Assembly (NCBI RefSeq): GCF_018531465.1
Contig: NZ_JAHDTF010000003.1
Coordinates: 372,001 to 436,000 of the forward strand
Origin: Sphaerisporangium fuscum
Lineage (GTDB): Bacteria > Actinomycetota > Actinomycetes > Streptosporangiales > Streptosporangiaceae
Length of the DNA stretch: 64,000 bases
Direction of reading: 5' to 3'
Positions 8,212-17,377 of this stretch are shown here, piece after piece (the stretch's first letter is position 1; each line of letters begins with the position of its first letter). The position numbers and the translations under genes are program-made. The notes below the pieces were generated by a model, which did no database searches, was not told the origin of the DNA, and saw only the letters and a list, made by a program, of their open reading frames with translations.

Positions 8212-10080
8212 ATGTCGTTCGCGCACCGACTCCGGCGCACGCTGCGGACGCCGCTGGGCGTCGCGGCCGTCGCCGCCGTCGCCGTGCTGGTCCTGGTCGC
8301 CGTGCTCGGCCCGCCGCTCGCCGGACCGGCGGCGGGCCGGGTGAACACGCTGGCGATCGACCGCGGCAGCAGCGCGGCCCATCTGTTCGGCACCGACAAC
8401 CTCGGCCGGGACATCGCGGCCCGCGTGGTCGTGGCGACCAGGCTGACCCTCGAGCTCACCCTGCTGGCCACCGCCGTCGGGCTCGCGGGCGGGCTGCTGC
8501 TCGGTGTCGCCCCGGCGGTGCTCGGCAGGCGGGCGGGCCGCCTGGTGACCGCGGCGGTCGGCGTCCTGGTGGCCTTCCCGGGACTGCTCTTCGTGCTGGT
8601 GCTGGCGACGATCTTCGGAGCGGGCAGCACGGGGGCGGTGCTCTCGGTGGGGCTGGCGATGGTGCCGCCCGTGGCGCGGCTCGTGCAGAACCTCACCGCG
8701 TCGGTCGCCGGATCGGACTACGTCGCGGCGGCGCGGATCCTCGGCACGGGACGGTTCCGGATCGTCACCCGGCACATCCTGCCGAACATCGCCGAACCCG
8801 TGACGCTCTTCACCGCGCAGATGGCCGCGAACGTCCTCGTCTCGTTCTCTGGACTGTCCTTCCTCGGGCTCGGCGTGCAGTCACCCGCCTACGACTGGGG
8901 CCGCCTGCTCAACGAGGAGCTCAACCGCATCTACGTCAACCCGGTCGCGGCGCTGGCCCCCGGCGTGGCCGTCGTGCTCACCGGGCTGGTGTTCAGCCTC
9001 GTCGGCGAGGTGCTGGCGCAGGCGAGCGGCCGGCGCGCGCCGCACCCGTCCGCGGAGCCGCCCGCCGGGGCCGCCCCGGTCGCGGTCGCTCCGGCCGCTC
9101 CGCCCGGCACGCTGGTGCGCGTCGAGGACCTGCGGGTGTCGTTCCCCGGCGGCCGGACGGCCGTACGAGGGGTGTCGCTGGCGATCGGCGCGGGGGAGGC
9201 CGTCGGGCTGGTCGGCGAGTCCGGGTCGGGCAAGAGCCTGACCGCGCTGGCGCTGGCGGGGCTGGTCCCGCACCAGGGCGAGGTCAGCGCCGCGACGCTG
9301 CGGTTCGACGGCCACGACATGCGGGCCGACCCGAAGCTCGGCACGTCCCTGGCCATGGTCTTCCAGGACCCGATGGCGTCGCTGAACCCCGCGCTGCGCG
9401 TCGGCCGCCAGTTGGCCGAGGTCGCGGAGGTCCACCTGGGGGCGTCCCGCGCGCAGGCCGCGGCCCGCGCGGTCCAGCGGCTCTCGGCGGTACGGATCGC
9501 CTCGGCCGCCCGCCGGGCACGCCAGCGCCCGCACGAGTTCTCCGGCGGCATGCGGCAGCGCGCGATGATCGGCATGGGGCTGATGGGCGAACCCAAGCTG
9601 ATCATCGCGGACGAGCCGGCCACCGCGCTCGACGTCACCGTGCAGCGCCAGGTCCTCGACCTGCTCGCCGAGGTGCGCCGGGAGTCCGGCGCCGCGCTGC
9701 TGCTGATCTCGCATGACATCGCCGTCGTCGCCCAGGTGTGCGAGCGGGTGGTGGTCATGTACGCGGGTCTGGTCGTCGAGGAGCTGCCGGTGGCCGACCT
9801 GGCCGGACGGGCGGCCCATCCGTACACCCGCGCGCTGGTGGGCACCGTCCCCACCATGACCACCGACCGCGACGTCGCCCTGGCCACCATCCCGGGACGG
9901 CCGCCGGAGCCGGGGGACCGGCTGGAGGGCTGCCCCTTCGCGCCGCGCTGCGAGCGGGCACGGCACCGCTGCCGGACCGCCGTCCCCGTACTCGTCGACC
10001 ACGGCGGTGGCCGTCGCGTCGCCTGCTGGTACCCGGTGACCGAAACGGCCGAACTCGTCCAGGAAGGCACCACTCCATGA
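8212..10080 (+). CDS. Fused peptide ABC permease (DppC) and ATPase (DppD)
   Basis: A 622-residue natural fusion. Residues 1-275 are a DppC-type permease with GTDNLGRDI and the EAA loop (GSDYVAAARILGTGRFRIVTRHILPN). A Pro/Ala-rich linker spans roughly 277-302. The rest is a DppD-type ATPase with Walker A GESGSGKS, signature FSGGMRQRAMIG, Walker B LIIADEPATALD, the switch His in LISHD, and the C-terminal oligo-HPY Cys motif (CPFAPRCERARHRC). In most systems these are separate genes. Starts two bases after the DppB stop; its own stop overlaps the next gene. Confidence 0.95.
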   Translation: MSFAHRLRRTLRTPLGVAAVAAVAVLVLVAVLGPPLAGPAAGRVNTLAIDRGSSAAHLFGTDNLGRDIAARVVVATRLTLELTLLATAVGLAGGLLLGVAPAVLGRRAGRLVTAAVGVLVAFPGLLFVLVLATIFGAGSTGAVLSVGLAMVPPVARLVQNLTASVAGSDYVAAARILGTGRFRIVTRHILPNIAEPVTLFTAQMAANVLVSFSGLSFLGLGVQSPAYDWGRLLNEELNRIYVNPVAALAPGVAVVLTGLVFSLVGEVLAQASGRRAPHPSAEPPAGAAPVAVAPAAPPGTLVRVEDLRVSFPGGRTAVRGVSLAIGAGEAVGLVGESGSGKSLTALALAGLVPHQGEVSAATLRFDGHDMRADPKLGTSLAMVFQDPMASLNPALRVGRQLAEVAEVHLGASRAQAAARAVQRLSAVRIASAARRARQRPHEFSGGMRQRAMIGMGLMGEPKLIIADEPATALDVTVQRQVLDLLAEVRRESGAALLLISHDIAVVAQVCERVVVMYAGLVVEELPVADLAGRAAHPYTRALVGTVPTMTTDRDVALATIPGRPPEPGDRLEGCPFAPRCERARHRCRTAVPVLVDHGGGRRVACWYPVTETAELVQEGTTP

Positions 10081-10799
10081 GCTCACTGGAGATCCGCGGG
10101 ATCACCGTGCGGTACGGCCGGTTCACCGCCGTCGACGGCGTGGACCTCGACGTGCCGGACGGCACGGTGACCGGCCTGGTGGGGGAGTCGGGCTCGGGCA
10201 AGTCCACGCTCGGCCGGGCCGTGGTCGGGCTGGCGCCGGTCACCGCCGGGCGGATCCTGGTGGACGGGAAGGACATGGGCAGGAGGCCGCGGCGCGGGCC
10301 GGTCCAGCTCGTCTTCCAGGACCCGTACTCCTCACTCGACCCTCGGATGCCCATCGGCGCCTCCGTCGCCGAGGCCCTCCCGCGCGACGGCCGCGGCGAG
10401 GTCGCGCGGTACCTGGAGATGGTCGGGATCGATCCCGGCCGCGCCTCGGCGACCCCGGACGCGCTCTCGGGCGGCCAGCGGCAGCGGGTGGCGCTGGCCC
10501 GCGCGCTGGCCGCCCGGCCCGGGGTGCTCGTCGCCGACGAGATCACCTCCGCGCTCGACGTGTCCGTGCAGGGCGCAGTGCTCAACCTGCTGCGCGAGCT
10601 GCAGCGCGAGCTGGGCTTCGCGATGCTGTTCATCTCGCACAACCTGGCCGTCGTCCGCTACCTGGCCGACACGGTCGCCGTCATGGACGCGGGCCGCCTC
10701 GTCGAGTGCGGGCCCGTGGACGACGTGCTCGAACGTCCCTCCCATGACCTGACCAGGGCCCTGCTGTCCTGCGTGCCCACGCTGGAGACGAGCCCATGA
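10077..10799 (+). CDS. Peptide ABC transporter ATPase (DppF-like, short)
   Basis: A 240-residue ATPase completing the importer. It has Walker A GESGSGKSTLG, a Q-loop in QLVFQDPYSSLDPRM, signature LSGGQRQRVALAR, Walker B VLVADEITSALD and switch His in ISHNLAV. It is shorter than usual DppF proteins (about 320 residues) because the C-terminal oligo-HPY extension is absent; the fused DppD partner carries it instead. The start overlaps the previous stop (ATGA). Confidence 0.93.
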   Translation: MSSLEIRGITVRYGRFTAVDGVDLDVPDGTVTGLVGESGSGKSTLGRAVVGLAPVTAGRILVDGKDMGRRPRRGPVQLVFQDPYSSLDPRMPIGASVAEALPRDGRGEVARYLEMVGIDPGRASATPDALSGGQRQRVALARALAARPGVLVADEITSALDVSVQGAVLNLLRELQRELGFAMLFISHNLAVVRYLADTVAVMDAGRLVECGPVDDVLERPSHDLTRALLSCVPTLETSP

Positions 10800-10835
10800 C
10801 CAGGTGCGATCCCTCCCGGGGTCGTTCCAGGCGGG

Positions 10836-11774
10836 TCAGGCGGACAGCACCGTGCGGAGGAAGGAGACGGCCTGGGAGATGGCGGCCTCGGCGGCCTGGG
10901 TGCCACGCAGGGCGTTCAGCATGACGAAGTCGTGGATGACGCCCTGGTACCGGACCGCGGTGACCGGCACGCCGGCCTGGCGGAGCTTGTCGGCGTAGGC
11001 CTCGCCCTCGTCGCGCAGCACGTCGGCCTCGGCGGTGATGACCAGCGCGGGCGGCAGGCCGGCCAGGTCCTCCAGCGAGGCGCGCAGCGGGGAGGCGGTG
11101 ATCTCGGCGCGCTCGGCGGGGTCGGTGGTGTACTGGTCCCAGAACCACTGCATGCCGTCGCGGCGCAGGAAGTAGCCCTCGGCGAACTGCTGGTAGGAAC
11201 CGGTGTCGAACGACGCGTCGGTGACCGGGTAGAACAGCACCTGCCCGGCCAGCCGGATGGTGCCCTGCCGCTTGGCGGTCAGGGTGAGGGAGGCGGCCAT
11301 GTTGCCGCCGACCGAGTCGCCGGCCACCGCGATGCGGGAAGGGTCGAGGCCGTGGTCGGCGCCGTGCCGGGCCACCCACTCCAGAGCGGCGTGGTTCTGC
11401 TGCGTGGCGACCGGGTAGCGGGCTTCGGGGGAGAGGCTGTAGTTGACGAACACCACGGCGGCACCGGTTCCGGCGGCCAGCTCGCGGGCGAGGCGGCCGT
11501 GGGTGTGGTCGTTGCCGAACACCCAGCCCGCGCCGTGGATGTAGAGGATCACCGGCAGCGGGCCTTCGGCCTCGGCCGGCCGGAAGACGGTCAGGGAGAG
11601 GCCGTCGTCGACGCTCAGGCTCTCCTTGCTGGTCCCCGGGACCTCGATCTCGGGGGTCTGGGCGTCGTCGACGGCCTTACGGCCTTCGGCCGGCGGCAGG
11701 TCGAACAGGTAGGGCGGGTTCGCGGTGGCCTCGGCGAACGCCTGCGCGGCGGGCTCGAGTACAGGCTTTTTCAT
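10836..11774 (-). CDS. Alpha/beta hydrolase, HSL/acetyl-esterase type
   Basis: A 312-residue cytoplasmic carboxylesterase of the hormone-sensitive-lipase family (Abhydrolase_3). The oxyanion-hole motif is HGAGW (family HGGG variant), the nucleophile elbow GDSVGG, the acid in ADVLRDEGE and the base His in GVIHDFVM. The ATG at 11774 is preceded by AAGGA and begins the recognisable protein; a longer frame to 11867 adds only low-complexity sequence. It is convergent with the peptide importer and divergent from PadR. Natural substrate unknown, probably short acyl esters. Confidence 0.9.
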   Translation of the reverse strand: MKKPVLEPAAQAFAEATANPPYLFDLPPAEGRKAVDDAQTPEIEVPGTSKESLSVDDGLSLTVFRPAEAEGPLPVILYIHGAGWVFGNDHTHGRLARELAAGTGAAVVFVNYSLSPEARYPVATQQNHAALEWVARHGADHGLDPSRIAVAGDSVGGNMAASLTLTAKRQGTIRLAGQVLFYPVTDASFDTGSYQQFAEGYFLRRDGMQWFWDQYTTDPAERAEITASPLRASLEDLAGLPPALVITAEADVLRDEGEAYADKLRQAGVPVTAVRYQGVIHDFVMLNALRGTQAAEAAISQAVSFLRTVLSA

Positions 11775-11997
11775 GATCTGCGTCCTTGGTTGACGACGGC
11801 CTTGGCGGCACAGGGAAGTGAATCGGCCGGGCCCGGTGGCCCCGGACGACGGGAAGGCTAACGGCAATATTCCTCGTGCACAAGTTGATCGAGTAAAATT
11901 CCCTCGCGCAAAAGGTTATTTAGGTGCGGGTGACCGCGAGGCGACGCCCGGCCGGCCGTCGCCACGAGCCCGTCGTTTTCGGGCGCTCCGTTTCGGC

Positions 11998-12031
11998 TAT
12001 AGTCGAGTTCGTCTAGTCGAATTCGACTATA
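11998..12031. promoter_or_regulatory. Large dyad operator upstream of PadR gene
   Basis: Two 14-base arms (TATAGTCGAGTTCG and CGAATTCGACTATA) are complementary with one mismatch around the 6-base spacer TCTAGT. The dyad ends exactly where the AAGGAG ribosome binding site of the PadR gene begins. Position and size fit an autoregulatory site for a dimeric winged-helix repressor. The flanking sequence is also notably AT-rich for this genome. Confidence 0.75.
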
Positions 12032-12042
12032 AGGAGTTCCGG

Positions 12043-12645
12043 GTGCCGGCACGCCTCTTGCGTACCCCCGTGACCGTGGTCGTCCTCGGCCTGCTGGCCG
12101 AGCGCGCGCGGCACGTCTACGACATGCGCCGGGAGATGCGCGAGCGCGGCCACGACCGCACATTGAAGATCAAGAACGCGTCGTTCTACGACGCCCTGCC
12201 CCGCCTGGTCGGCGCGGGCCTGATCACCGAGGGCGAGACGGTTCGCGAGGGCGCCCGGCCCGAGCGGACCGTCTACCGCATCACCGAGAAGGGCGGCTCG
12301 AGGCTTCGAGACTGGCTGCGCGAACTGCTCGACGGCCCCGAAGACGACACCACCGGTTTCATGGTCGCGCTGATGTTCATGTTCGCCCTGCCCCGAACCG
12401 AGGTGATCGCCCTCCTCGAACGCCGCGCCGAGCGGATGGAGCAGCAGGTCGACGAAACCGGCCAGGCGCTGGACGCCGCCGCCCGAAGCGGTGTCGCGCC
12501 GGTGTTCCTGGCCGACCACGCCTTCCCCCAAGCCCTGCGCCGCGCCGAACTCGACTGGCTGCGCGCGTTCACCGTCCGACTGCGCGACCCGGCCACCTAC
12601 TGGCCCGGCCCCGCTTCCGACTCCCCCACGAAAGACGGCAGGTAG
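12043..12645 (+). CDS. PadR family transcriptional regulator
   Basis: A 200-residue PadR-type winged-helix protein. The N-terminal DNA-binding part (RTPVTVVVLGLLAERARHVYDMRR to ITEKGGSRLRDWLRELL) is followed by the C-terminal dimerisation helices (EVIALLERRAERMEQQVDET). The GTG at 12043 has AAGGAG seven bases upstream. The gene sits directly behind the 34-bp dyad, implying autorepression, and is immediately followed by a GH5-like gene with no spacer, so both are probably controlled together. Confidence 0.92.
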   Translation: MPARLLRTPVTVVVLGLLAERARHVYDMRREMRERGHDRTLKIKNASFYDALPRLVGAGLITEGETVREGARPERTVYRITEKGGSRLRDWLRELLDGPEDDTTGFMVALMFMFALPRTEVIALLERRAERMEQQVDETGQALDAAARSGVAPVFLADHAFPQALRRAELDWLRAFTVRLRDPATYWPGPASDSPTKDGR

Positions 12646-13620
12646 ATGAACATTCACGAGACCAACCGCCTTCTGGCCCGCACCATCAACATCGGCGCCG
12701 ACTTCGGCGCCGAACTGGAACGAGGATGGACCGTCCCGGTCGGCCCGCGGCATCTCGACCTGTGCCACGAGGCCGGATTCTCCGCCGTCCGGCTGGCGAC
12801 CTGCTGGGCCGCGCACACCACCGAGTCCAGGGGACGATTCACCGTGGACCCGGCGGTCCTCGACCGCGTCGACCTCCTCCTCGACCAGGCGGCCGAACGT
12901 GGACTGAGCGTCGTCCTCAACAACCTGCAGGACCCCGAACTGCACGCCGACCCGCCCCGCCACCTCGACCGGCTGCTCGCCACCACCCACCGGATCGCCG
13001 AGCGCTTCTCCGGCCGCCCCGCCCAGGTGATGCTCGAACCCCTGGCCGAACCCCGTGGCCCTCTCGATCCCCTCTGGAACGACTACCTGCGCCAGATCCT
13101 CACCGCTGTGCGCGAGGCCGACCCCACCCGAGCCGTCGTCCTCGGCCCCGCCTCCTACAACAACATCCGGCGCCTGCCCGACCTCGACCTCCCCGGCGAC
13201 GACCGCAACCTGATCGTCACCGTCCACCAGTACTGGCCCACCACCTTCACCATGCAGGGTGAGACCTGGCTCGGCACCGACACCCCGTTCGGCGACCCCG
13301 CCTCCTGGCTCGGGACCACCTGGCGAGGCGACGACGAAGAGCAAGCCGTGCTGGCCGACGCCTTCGACCGCCTCGCCGAGTGGGCCCGTGCGCACGACCG
13401 GCCGATCTTCGTCGGCGAATTCGGGACCAGCGGCAACGCCGACACGCCGTCGCGCGCCCGCTGGGCGTCGTTCAACCGGCGCCTGGCCGAGGCGCGGGGC
13501 TTCTCGTGGGGCTACTGGTCCTTCGGTCCGACCTTCGCCCTGTACGACGAGAGCGCTCAGCGCTGGAACCCGGACCTCCTGGACGCCCTCGGCCTGGGTT
13601 CCGTCCGATCGGCGGTGTGA
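12646..13620 (+). CDS. GH5-like glycoside hydrolase with altered NEP motif
   Basis: A 324-residue intracellular protein of the cellulase (GH5) TIM-barrel family: GADFGAELE at strand 1, a strand-3 Arg (AVRLATCW), the His-Tyr motif VTVHQYWPTTF, and nucleophile Glu in IFVGEFGTSG. The acid/base segment normally reading NEP is LAEP here (MLEPLAEPRG), keeping Glu but replacing the conserved Asn by Ala. There is no signal peptide. The ATG abuts the PadR stop codon. A glucan or glycolipid hydrolase is likely, with possibly altered activity because of the Asn loss. Confidence 0.85.
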   Translation: MNIHETNRLLARTINIGADFGAELERGWTVPVGPRHLDLCHEAGFSAVRLATCWAAHTTESRGRFTVDPAVLDRVDLLLDQAAERGLSVVLNNLQDPELHADPPRHLDRLLATTHRIAERFSGRPAQVMLEPLAEPRGPLDPLWNDYLRQILTAVREADPTRAVVLGPASYNNIRRLPDLDLPGDDRNLIVTVHQYWPTTFTMQGETWLGTDTPFGDPASWLGTTWRGDDEEQAVLADAFDRLAEWARAHDRPIFVGEFGTSGNADTPSRARWASFNRRLAEARGFSWGYWSFGPTFALYDESAQRWNPDLLDALGLGSVRSAV

Positions 13621-13666
13621 GCCGGCGGCGGGCGGAGCGGGCGGGCCGTCCCGAGCGGCGTGGTGG

Positions 13667-14734
13667 TCAGGAGGGCAGAGCCGGGTAGTCGGTGTAACCG
13701 GCCGCGTCGCCGCCGTAGAAGGTGGCCCGGTCCGGGGTGTTGAGCGGGGAGCCGGTCGCCAGGCGGCGGGGCAGGTCGGGATTGGCGAGGAAGAGCTGCC
13801 CGAAAGCGATCAGGTCCGCGGTCCCGTCGTCGATCAGCTCCAGTTCCTCCGGACCGGTCGGGCGGGCGCCCGTGTGCGGGTTGAGGATGAAGGCGCCAGG
13901 GAACCGCCGCCGCATGGTGTGCGTCAGTTCCCGGTGGCCGGCGGCCTCCATGATGTGCAGGTAGGCCAGGTCCAGGGTGGCCAGCCGCTGTACGAGCGCC
14001 TGGTAGACGGGGCCCGGGTCGGGTTCCTGGATGTCGTTGCTCATCGCTCCGGGTGACAGACGCAGGCCGGTGCGGGCGCCGCCGATCGCGGAGGCGACCG
14101 CGGAGACGACCTCCACGGCCAACCGGATGCGGCCGGAGGTCGAGCCGCCCCAGCCGTCGGTGCGCCGGTTGGTGCCGGCGGCGAGGAACTGGTGGATCAG
14201 GTAGCCGTTGGCGCCGTGCAGTTCCACCCCGTCGAAGCCCGCCTCGACGGCGTTGCGGGCGGCACTCACATGGTCGGCGATGGTCTGCTCGATCTCCGCG
14301 GCCGTCAGTTCGCGCGGGGTGACGAAGTCCTTCATGCCGTCGGGGGTGAACAGCTGCCCCCGCGCGGCGACCGGCGACGGCGCCACCGGGACCAGGCCGT
14401 CGGGCAGCAGGACGGGGTGGCCGATCCGGCCGGTGTGCAACAGCTGGGCGAAGATCCTTCCACCCTCGGCGTGCACCGCGTCGGTCACTTTGCGCCAGGC
14501 GGCGACCTGCTCGGCGGAGTACAGGCCGGGGGTGAACGGATACCCCTGACCGATCACCGACGGCTGGACGCCCTCGGTGATGATCAGTCCGGCGGAGGCG
14601 CGCTGGGCGTAGTACTCCGCCGTCAGTTCCGTCACCAGCCCGCCCTGCGCGCGGCTGCGGGTCATGGGGGCCATGACCATCCGGTTGGCGAGCCGCGTGC
14701 CGGCGACGGTGATCGGGTCGAATGCGCTGGTCAT
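13667..14734 (-). CDS. Old Yellow Enzyme family alkene reductase
   Basis: A 355-residue FMN-dependent ene-reductase that reduces activated C=C bonds with NAD(P)H. It carries the OYE signatures [25 protein letters not shown], the substrate-binding pair in [14 protein letters not shown] and the phosphate-binding end region [19 protein letters not shown]. The ATG at 14734 follows GAGGAG. Downstream on the same strand is the truncated MFS gene. Typical role: detoxification of enals, enones or nitro compounds. Confidence 0.95.
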   Translation of the reverse strand: MTSAFDPITVAGTRLANRMVMAPMTRSRAQGGLVTELTAEYYAQRASAGLIITEGVQPSVIGQGYPFTPGLYSAEQVAAWRKVTDAVHAEGGRIFAQLLHTGRIGHPVLLPDGLVPVAPSPVAARGQLFTPDGMKDFVTPRELTAAEIEQTIADHVSAARNAVEAGFDGVELHGANGYLIHQFLAAGTNRRTDGWGGSTSGRIRLAVEVVSAVASAIGGARTGLRLSPGAMSNDIQEPDPGPVYQALVQRLATLDLAYLHIMEAAGHRELTHTMRRRFPGAFILNPHTGARPTGPEELELIDDGTADLIAFGQLFLANPDLPRRLATGSPLNTPDRATFYGGDAAGYTDYPALPS

Positions 14735-14788
14735 GGTTGTCTCCTCTTCATTGAAATGTGCGGACACAGGGGGCGAAGGGGCAGGCGG

Positions 14789-15670
14789 TCAGCGGCGGCG
14801 GCGCCGCGGCAGGAGCGAGCTGACCAGGGCGATGGCCAGGCCGAGCCCGGCCGCGATGAGGAAGACCAGGTCGTAGCCGGCGGCGAGGGCGGCGGGGGAG
14901 TCAGCGCCGGCCGCGGCCGTGGTGCCGGCGGCCGTGGCGAGCACCGCCAGGCCGATCGACCCGCCCACCTGACCGGCCGTCTGGGCCAGGCCGCCGATGG
15001 TCCCCGCGTCGCCCTCGGGAGCGTCGGCGGTCGCCGCGGCCATGAGGGTGGGGAAGGTCAGCCCGATGCCGGCCGCGACGAGCAGCGTGGGCCCGAGCAC
15101 ACCGGTGAGGTAGCCGCTGCCGGCGTGGGCCAGCGAGAGCCACCCGAAACCGGCCAGGAAACAGGCGCTGCCGGCCAGCACCAGCGGACGCACACCGGTT
15201 CGCGGCAGCAGGGTGGCGGCCCACCGCGCGACCAGCATGAACGCCACCGCCGCGGGCGTCTGCCCGAGCCCGGCCCCGAGCGCGCTGAAGCCCAGGACGT
15301 TCTGCAGGAACAGCGAGGTGAAGTACCACATCGCGATGGAGATCCCGCCGAACAGCAGCAGCATGCCGTTGCCGACCGCCACCCCCCGGATCCTGAACAA
15401 CCGCAGGGGCACCATCGGCCGGCCGGCGAAACGCGCCTCCACCAGGATGAACACCACGAGCAGCAGCAGCCCCGCCACCACCGGCCCGACGACCGGCCCG
15501 GACGTCCAGCCGTGATCGGCGCTCCGCATCACCCCGTAGACCAGCCCGGCCGGCCCTACCGTCCCGGTGACCGCGCCGACGAGGTCGAGCGATCGCTTCC
15601 CGCCGATTCGGGTGCGGGCGAGCGAGGTCAGGGTCACCGCGATCAGCACCGCGCCGATCGGCCCGGCGGC
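14789..15670 (-). pseudogene. MFS drug exporter (EmrB/QacA type), N-terminal half missing
   Basis: About 290 codons of a 14-helix DHA2-type exporter, beginning at [18 protein letters not shown] and running through helices such as [27 protein letters not shown] to the Arg-rich C-terminus. Helices 1-5 and the start codon are gone. Going upstream on this strand, similarity stops at base 15670, exactly where a MarR C-terminal fragment begins on the other strand. The frame stays open beyond that only because of GC bias. This is one side of a deletion that removed the divergent promoter region of a MarR-MFS pair. Confidence 0.85.
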
Positions 15671-15880
15671 CACATCCGCCGCACCTCCGCCCCCTCCGAC
15701 AAGCGCGCCAGCGTCGTCGAGCTCACCGACAGCGGCAAAGCCCTGGCCGACCAGGTCAAGCAGCTGTGGTGCGACCTGGCGGAGGAGACCGTGAGCGGCC
15801 TGCCCGCCGAAACGGTGGCGGCCCTGCCCGGCATCCTCAACACCTTGACCGGCAACGTGGACACCAGGCGCCCCCGCCTC
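15671..15880 (+). pseudogene. MarR family regulator, C-terminal fragment
   Basis: About 65 codons matching the wing and C-terminal helix of a MarR repressor ([20 protein letters not shown] followed by the dimerisation helix ending near [10 protein letters not shown]). The recognition helix and start are missing. It abuts the beheaded MFS gene back to back. The frame continues without a stop into the deazaflavin oxidoreductase, so any translation would give a fusion. Confidence 0.75.
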
Positions 15881-16378
15881 CCGCAGGGCGGCCGGCACGG
15901 TCCGGCCACCGGATCACGCGGGGCCGGCCAGGGCATCGGGTCGGGTGGCGATTACGAGCCGAGCGCGTTGGGGTGGGTCCGCGAGCACGTCGAGCGGATC
16001 GTGCGCACCGGGACGACCGACGGCGTCACGATCAAGGGGTTGCCCACCGTGCTGATCACCTACCGGGGCGCCAAGACCGGCAAGGTGCGTAAGACGCCGG
16101 TGATGCGTGTCGAGCACGAGGGGCGCTACGCGGCCGTCGCGTCCAAGGGCGGCGAGCCGGCCAACCCGCAGTGGTACGCGAGCCTGGTCGCCGAGCCGGT
16201 CGTCGAACTTCAGGACGGCACGGTGACCCGGGGGTACCGGGCGCGTGAGGTGTCCGGGGACGAGAGGGCCCTCTGGTGGCGCCGGGCGGTGGAGGCGTAC
16301 CCGGACTACGCCGACTACCAGCGCAGGACCGACCGGCAGATCCCGGTCTTCGTGCTCGAACCGATCAGCGAGGGCTAG
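15857..16378 (+). CDS. F420/deazaflavin-dependent nitroreductase-family oxidoreductase (DUF385)
   Basis: A DDN-like split-barrel protein: [20 protein letters not shown], then the cofactor-binding segment [33 protein letters not shown], and the end motif [30 protein letters not shown]. The usual family N-terminus opens just before GDYEPS, but no ATG or GTG is found there. The nearest in-frame candidate is the GTG at 15857, inside the MarR remnant. The gene has therefore either lost its own start or is now translated as an extension of the MarR fragment. Enzyme body complete; expression doubtful. Confidence 0.75.
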   Translation: MDTRRPRLPQGGRHGPATGSRGAGQGIGSGGDYEPSALGWVREHVERIVRTGTTDGVTIKGLPTVLITYRGAKTGKVRKTPVMRVEHEGRYAAVASKGGEPANPQWYASLVAEPVVELQDGTVTRGYRAREVSGDERALWWRRAVEAYPDYADYQRRTDRQIPVFVLEPISEG

Positions 16379-16547
16379 TGCCGCGAGTCGTTCGTCCGCG
16401 CGCGGTGGCGGGCGATGGACTCGGGGATCGGCGGACGGTCAGGGCCGGCCGTTCCCGGTTCGACCGGGCACGGAGGCCGGCGCCGGATTCGGGTAGGGAG
16501 CGGTGGGCGCCATGTGATCAGGGCGGCACGACACCGGCGCCCCTGCC

Positions 16548-17027
16548 CTACGCCCCGGTGTGGCCGTAGGCGACCACGTTCGCCGTCAGGCGCCGGAGTG
16601 TGGCCAGGGTGCGTTCGAACTCCTCCGGCTCCAGCTTCATCGCGTCACCGATCATCGCGGGGATGTCGTGGGCCCGCTCGCGCAGCTCGGCGCCCTCCTC
16701 GGTGAGCGTGATCTGCACGGCGCGCTCGTCGTCGGGACGGCGCCGCCTGCGCAGCAGCCCGTTCGCCTCCAGGCGTTTGAGCAGCGGTGTCAGCGTGCCG
16801 TAGTCCAGCTGGAGCGCGGTGCCGAGGTCCTTGATGGAGACCCCGCCGGAACCCTGGCGCCACAGCACCAGCAGGACCAGGTACTGCGGGTAGGTCAGCC
16901 CCAGCTCCTCGAGCACGGGCCGGTAGAGGCCGGTGACGGCACGCGAGGCCGCGTAGAGGGTGAAGCACATCTGATCATGGAGGATCAGGGAGAGGTCCCG
17001 GCTCTGGTCGGAGTGCGCGCTGTTCAC
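16548..17027 (-). CDS. MarR family regulator, OhrR-like (redox Cys conserved)
   Basis: A 159-residue winged-helix regulator. The N-terminal segment LHDQMCFTLYAASRAVTGLYRPVLEELGLTYPQY matches the OhrR subfamily, where the Cys senses organic hydroperoxides and a downstream Tyr pair supports the thiolate. The wing is RRRRRPDDERAVQITLTEEG. I chose the GTG at 17027 because the frame beyond is low-complexity. No ohr peroxidase gene lies nearby. It is divergent from an ABC exporter pair, which it may repress. Confidence 0.85.
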   Translation of the reverse strand: MNSAHSDQSRDLSLILHDQMCFTLYAASRAVTGLYRPVLEELGLTYPQYLVLLVLWRQGSGGVSIKDLGTALQLDYGTLTPLLKRLEANGLLRRRRRPDDERAVQITLTEEGAELRERAHDIPAMIGDAMKLEPEEFERTLATLRRLTANVVAYGHTGA

Positions 17028-17377
17028 CGCACCACAGTAACTCGCCCACAAGGTATCCCTGTCGGGCGCCGTGGCACGGCTCGTCCGCCCACGCCGGTCT
17101 TCTGTGCGCGCGGGACCTGTGGGCATCCTGCCGTGGACCAGCGGTATGTGGGCCGCGGCCGCGCAGTGGGTATGCCGAACCAGGGCCATCAGCCGGCCGG
17201 TCGAGTATGGCGTGCGCCCGAAAATCGGTTGATCGGGGAGCAGCGGGCTTGGAAGGTGAAGGTAACGGCTGCGGCTGTGGCCTCTCCCGCGCCCCCCCGA
17301 GGCGCGGTGCCACCTCAGCGTCCTCCACCGTCCATCGCGCCGACAGCGCCGACTCGTAAGGAGTGCCCTGCCTCCCC
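17028..17377. other. Divergent intergenic region, OhrR-like / ABC exporter
   Basis: 350 bases holding the promoters for both divergent units. I see no convincing dyad or consensus promoter. AAGGAG at 17358-17363 is the likely RBS of the exporter gene, with unusually long spacing to ATG 17378. Confidence 0.5.

Noticed and set aside
14192..15670. Long plus-strand open frame running into the MarR fragment and DUF385 protein
   Set aside because: It is antisense to the ene-reductase and MFS gene and shows no family resemblance until base 15671.
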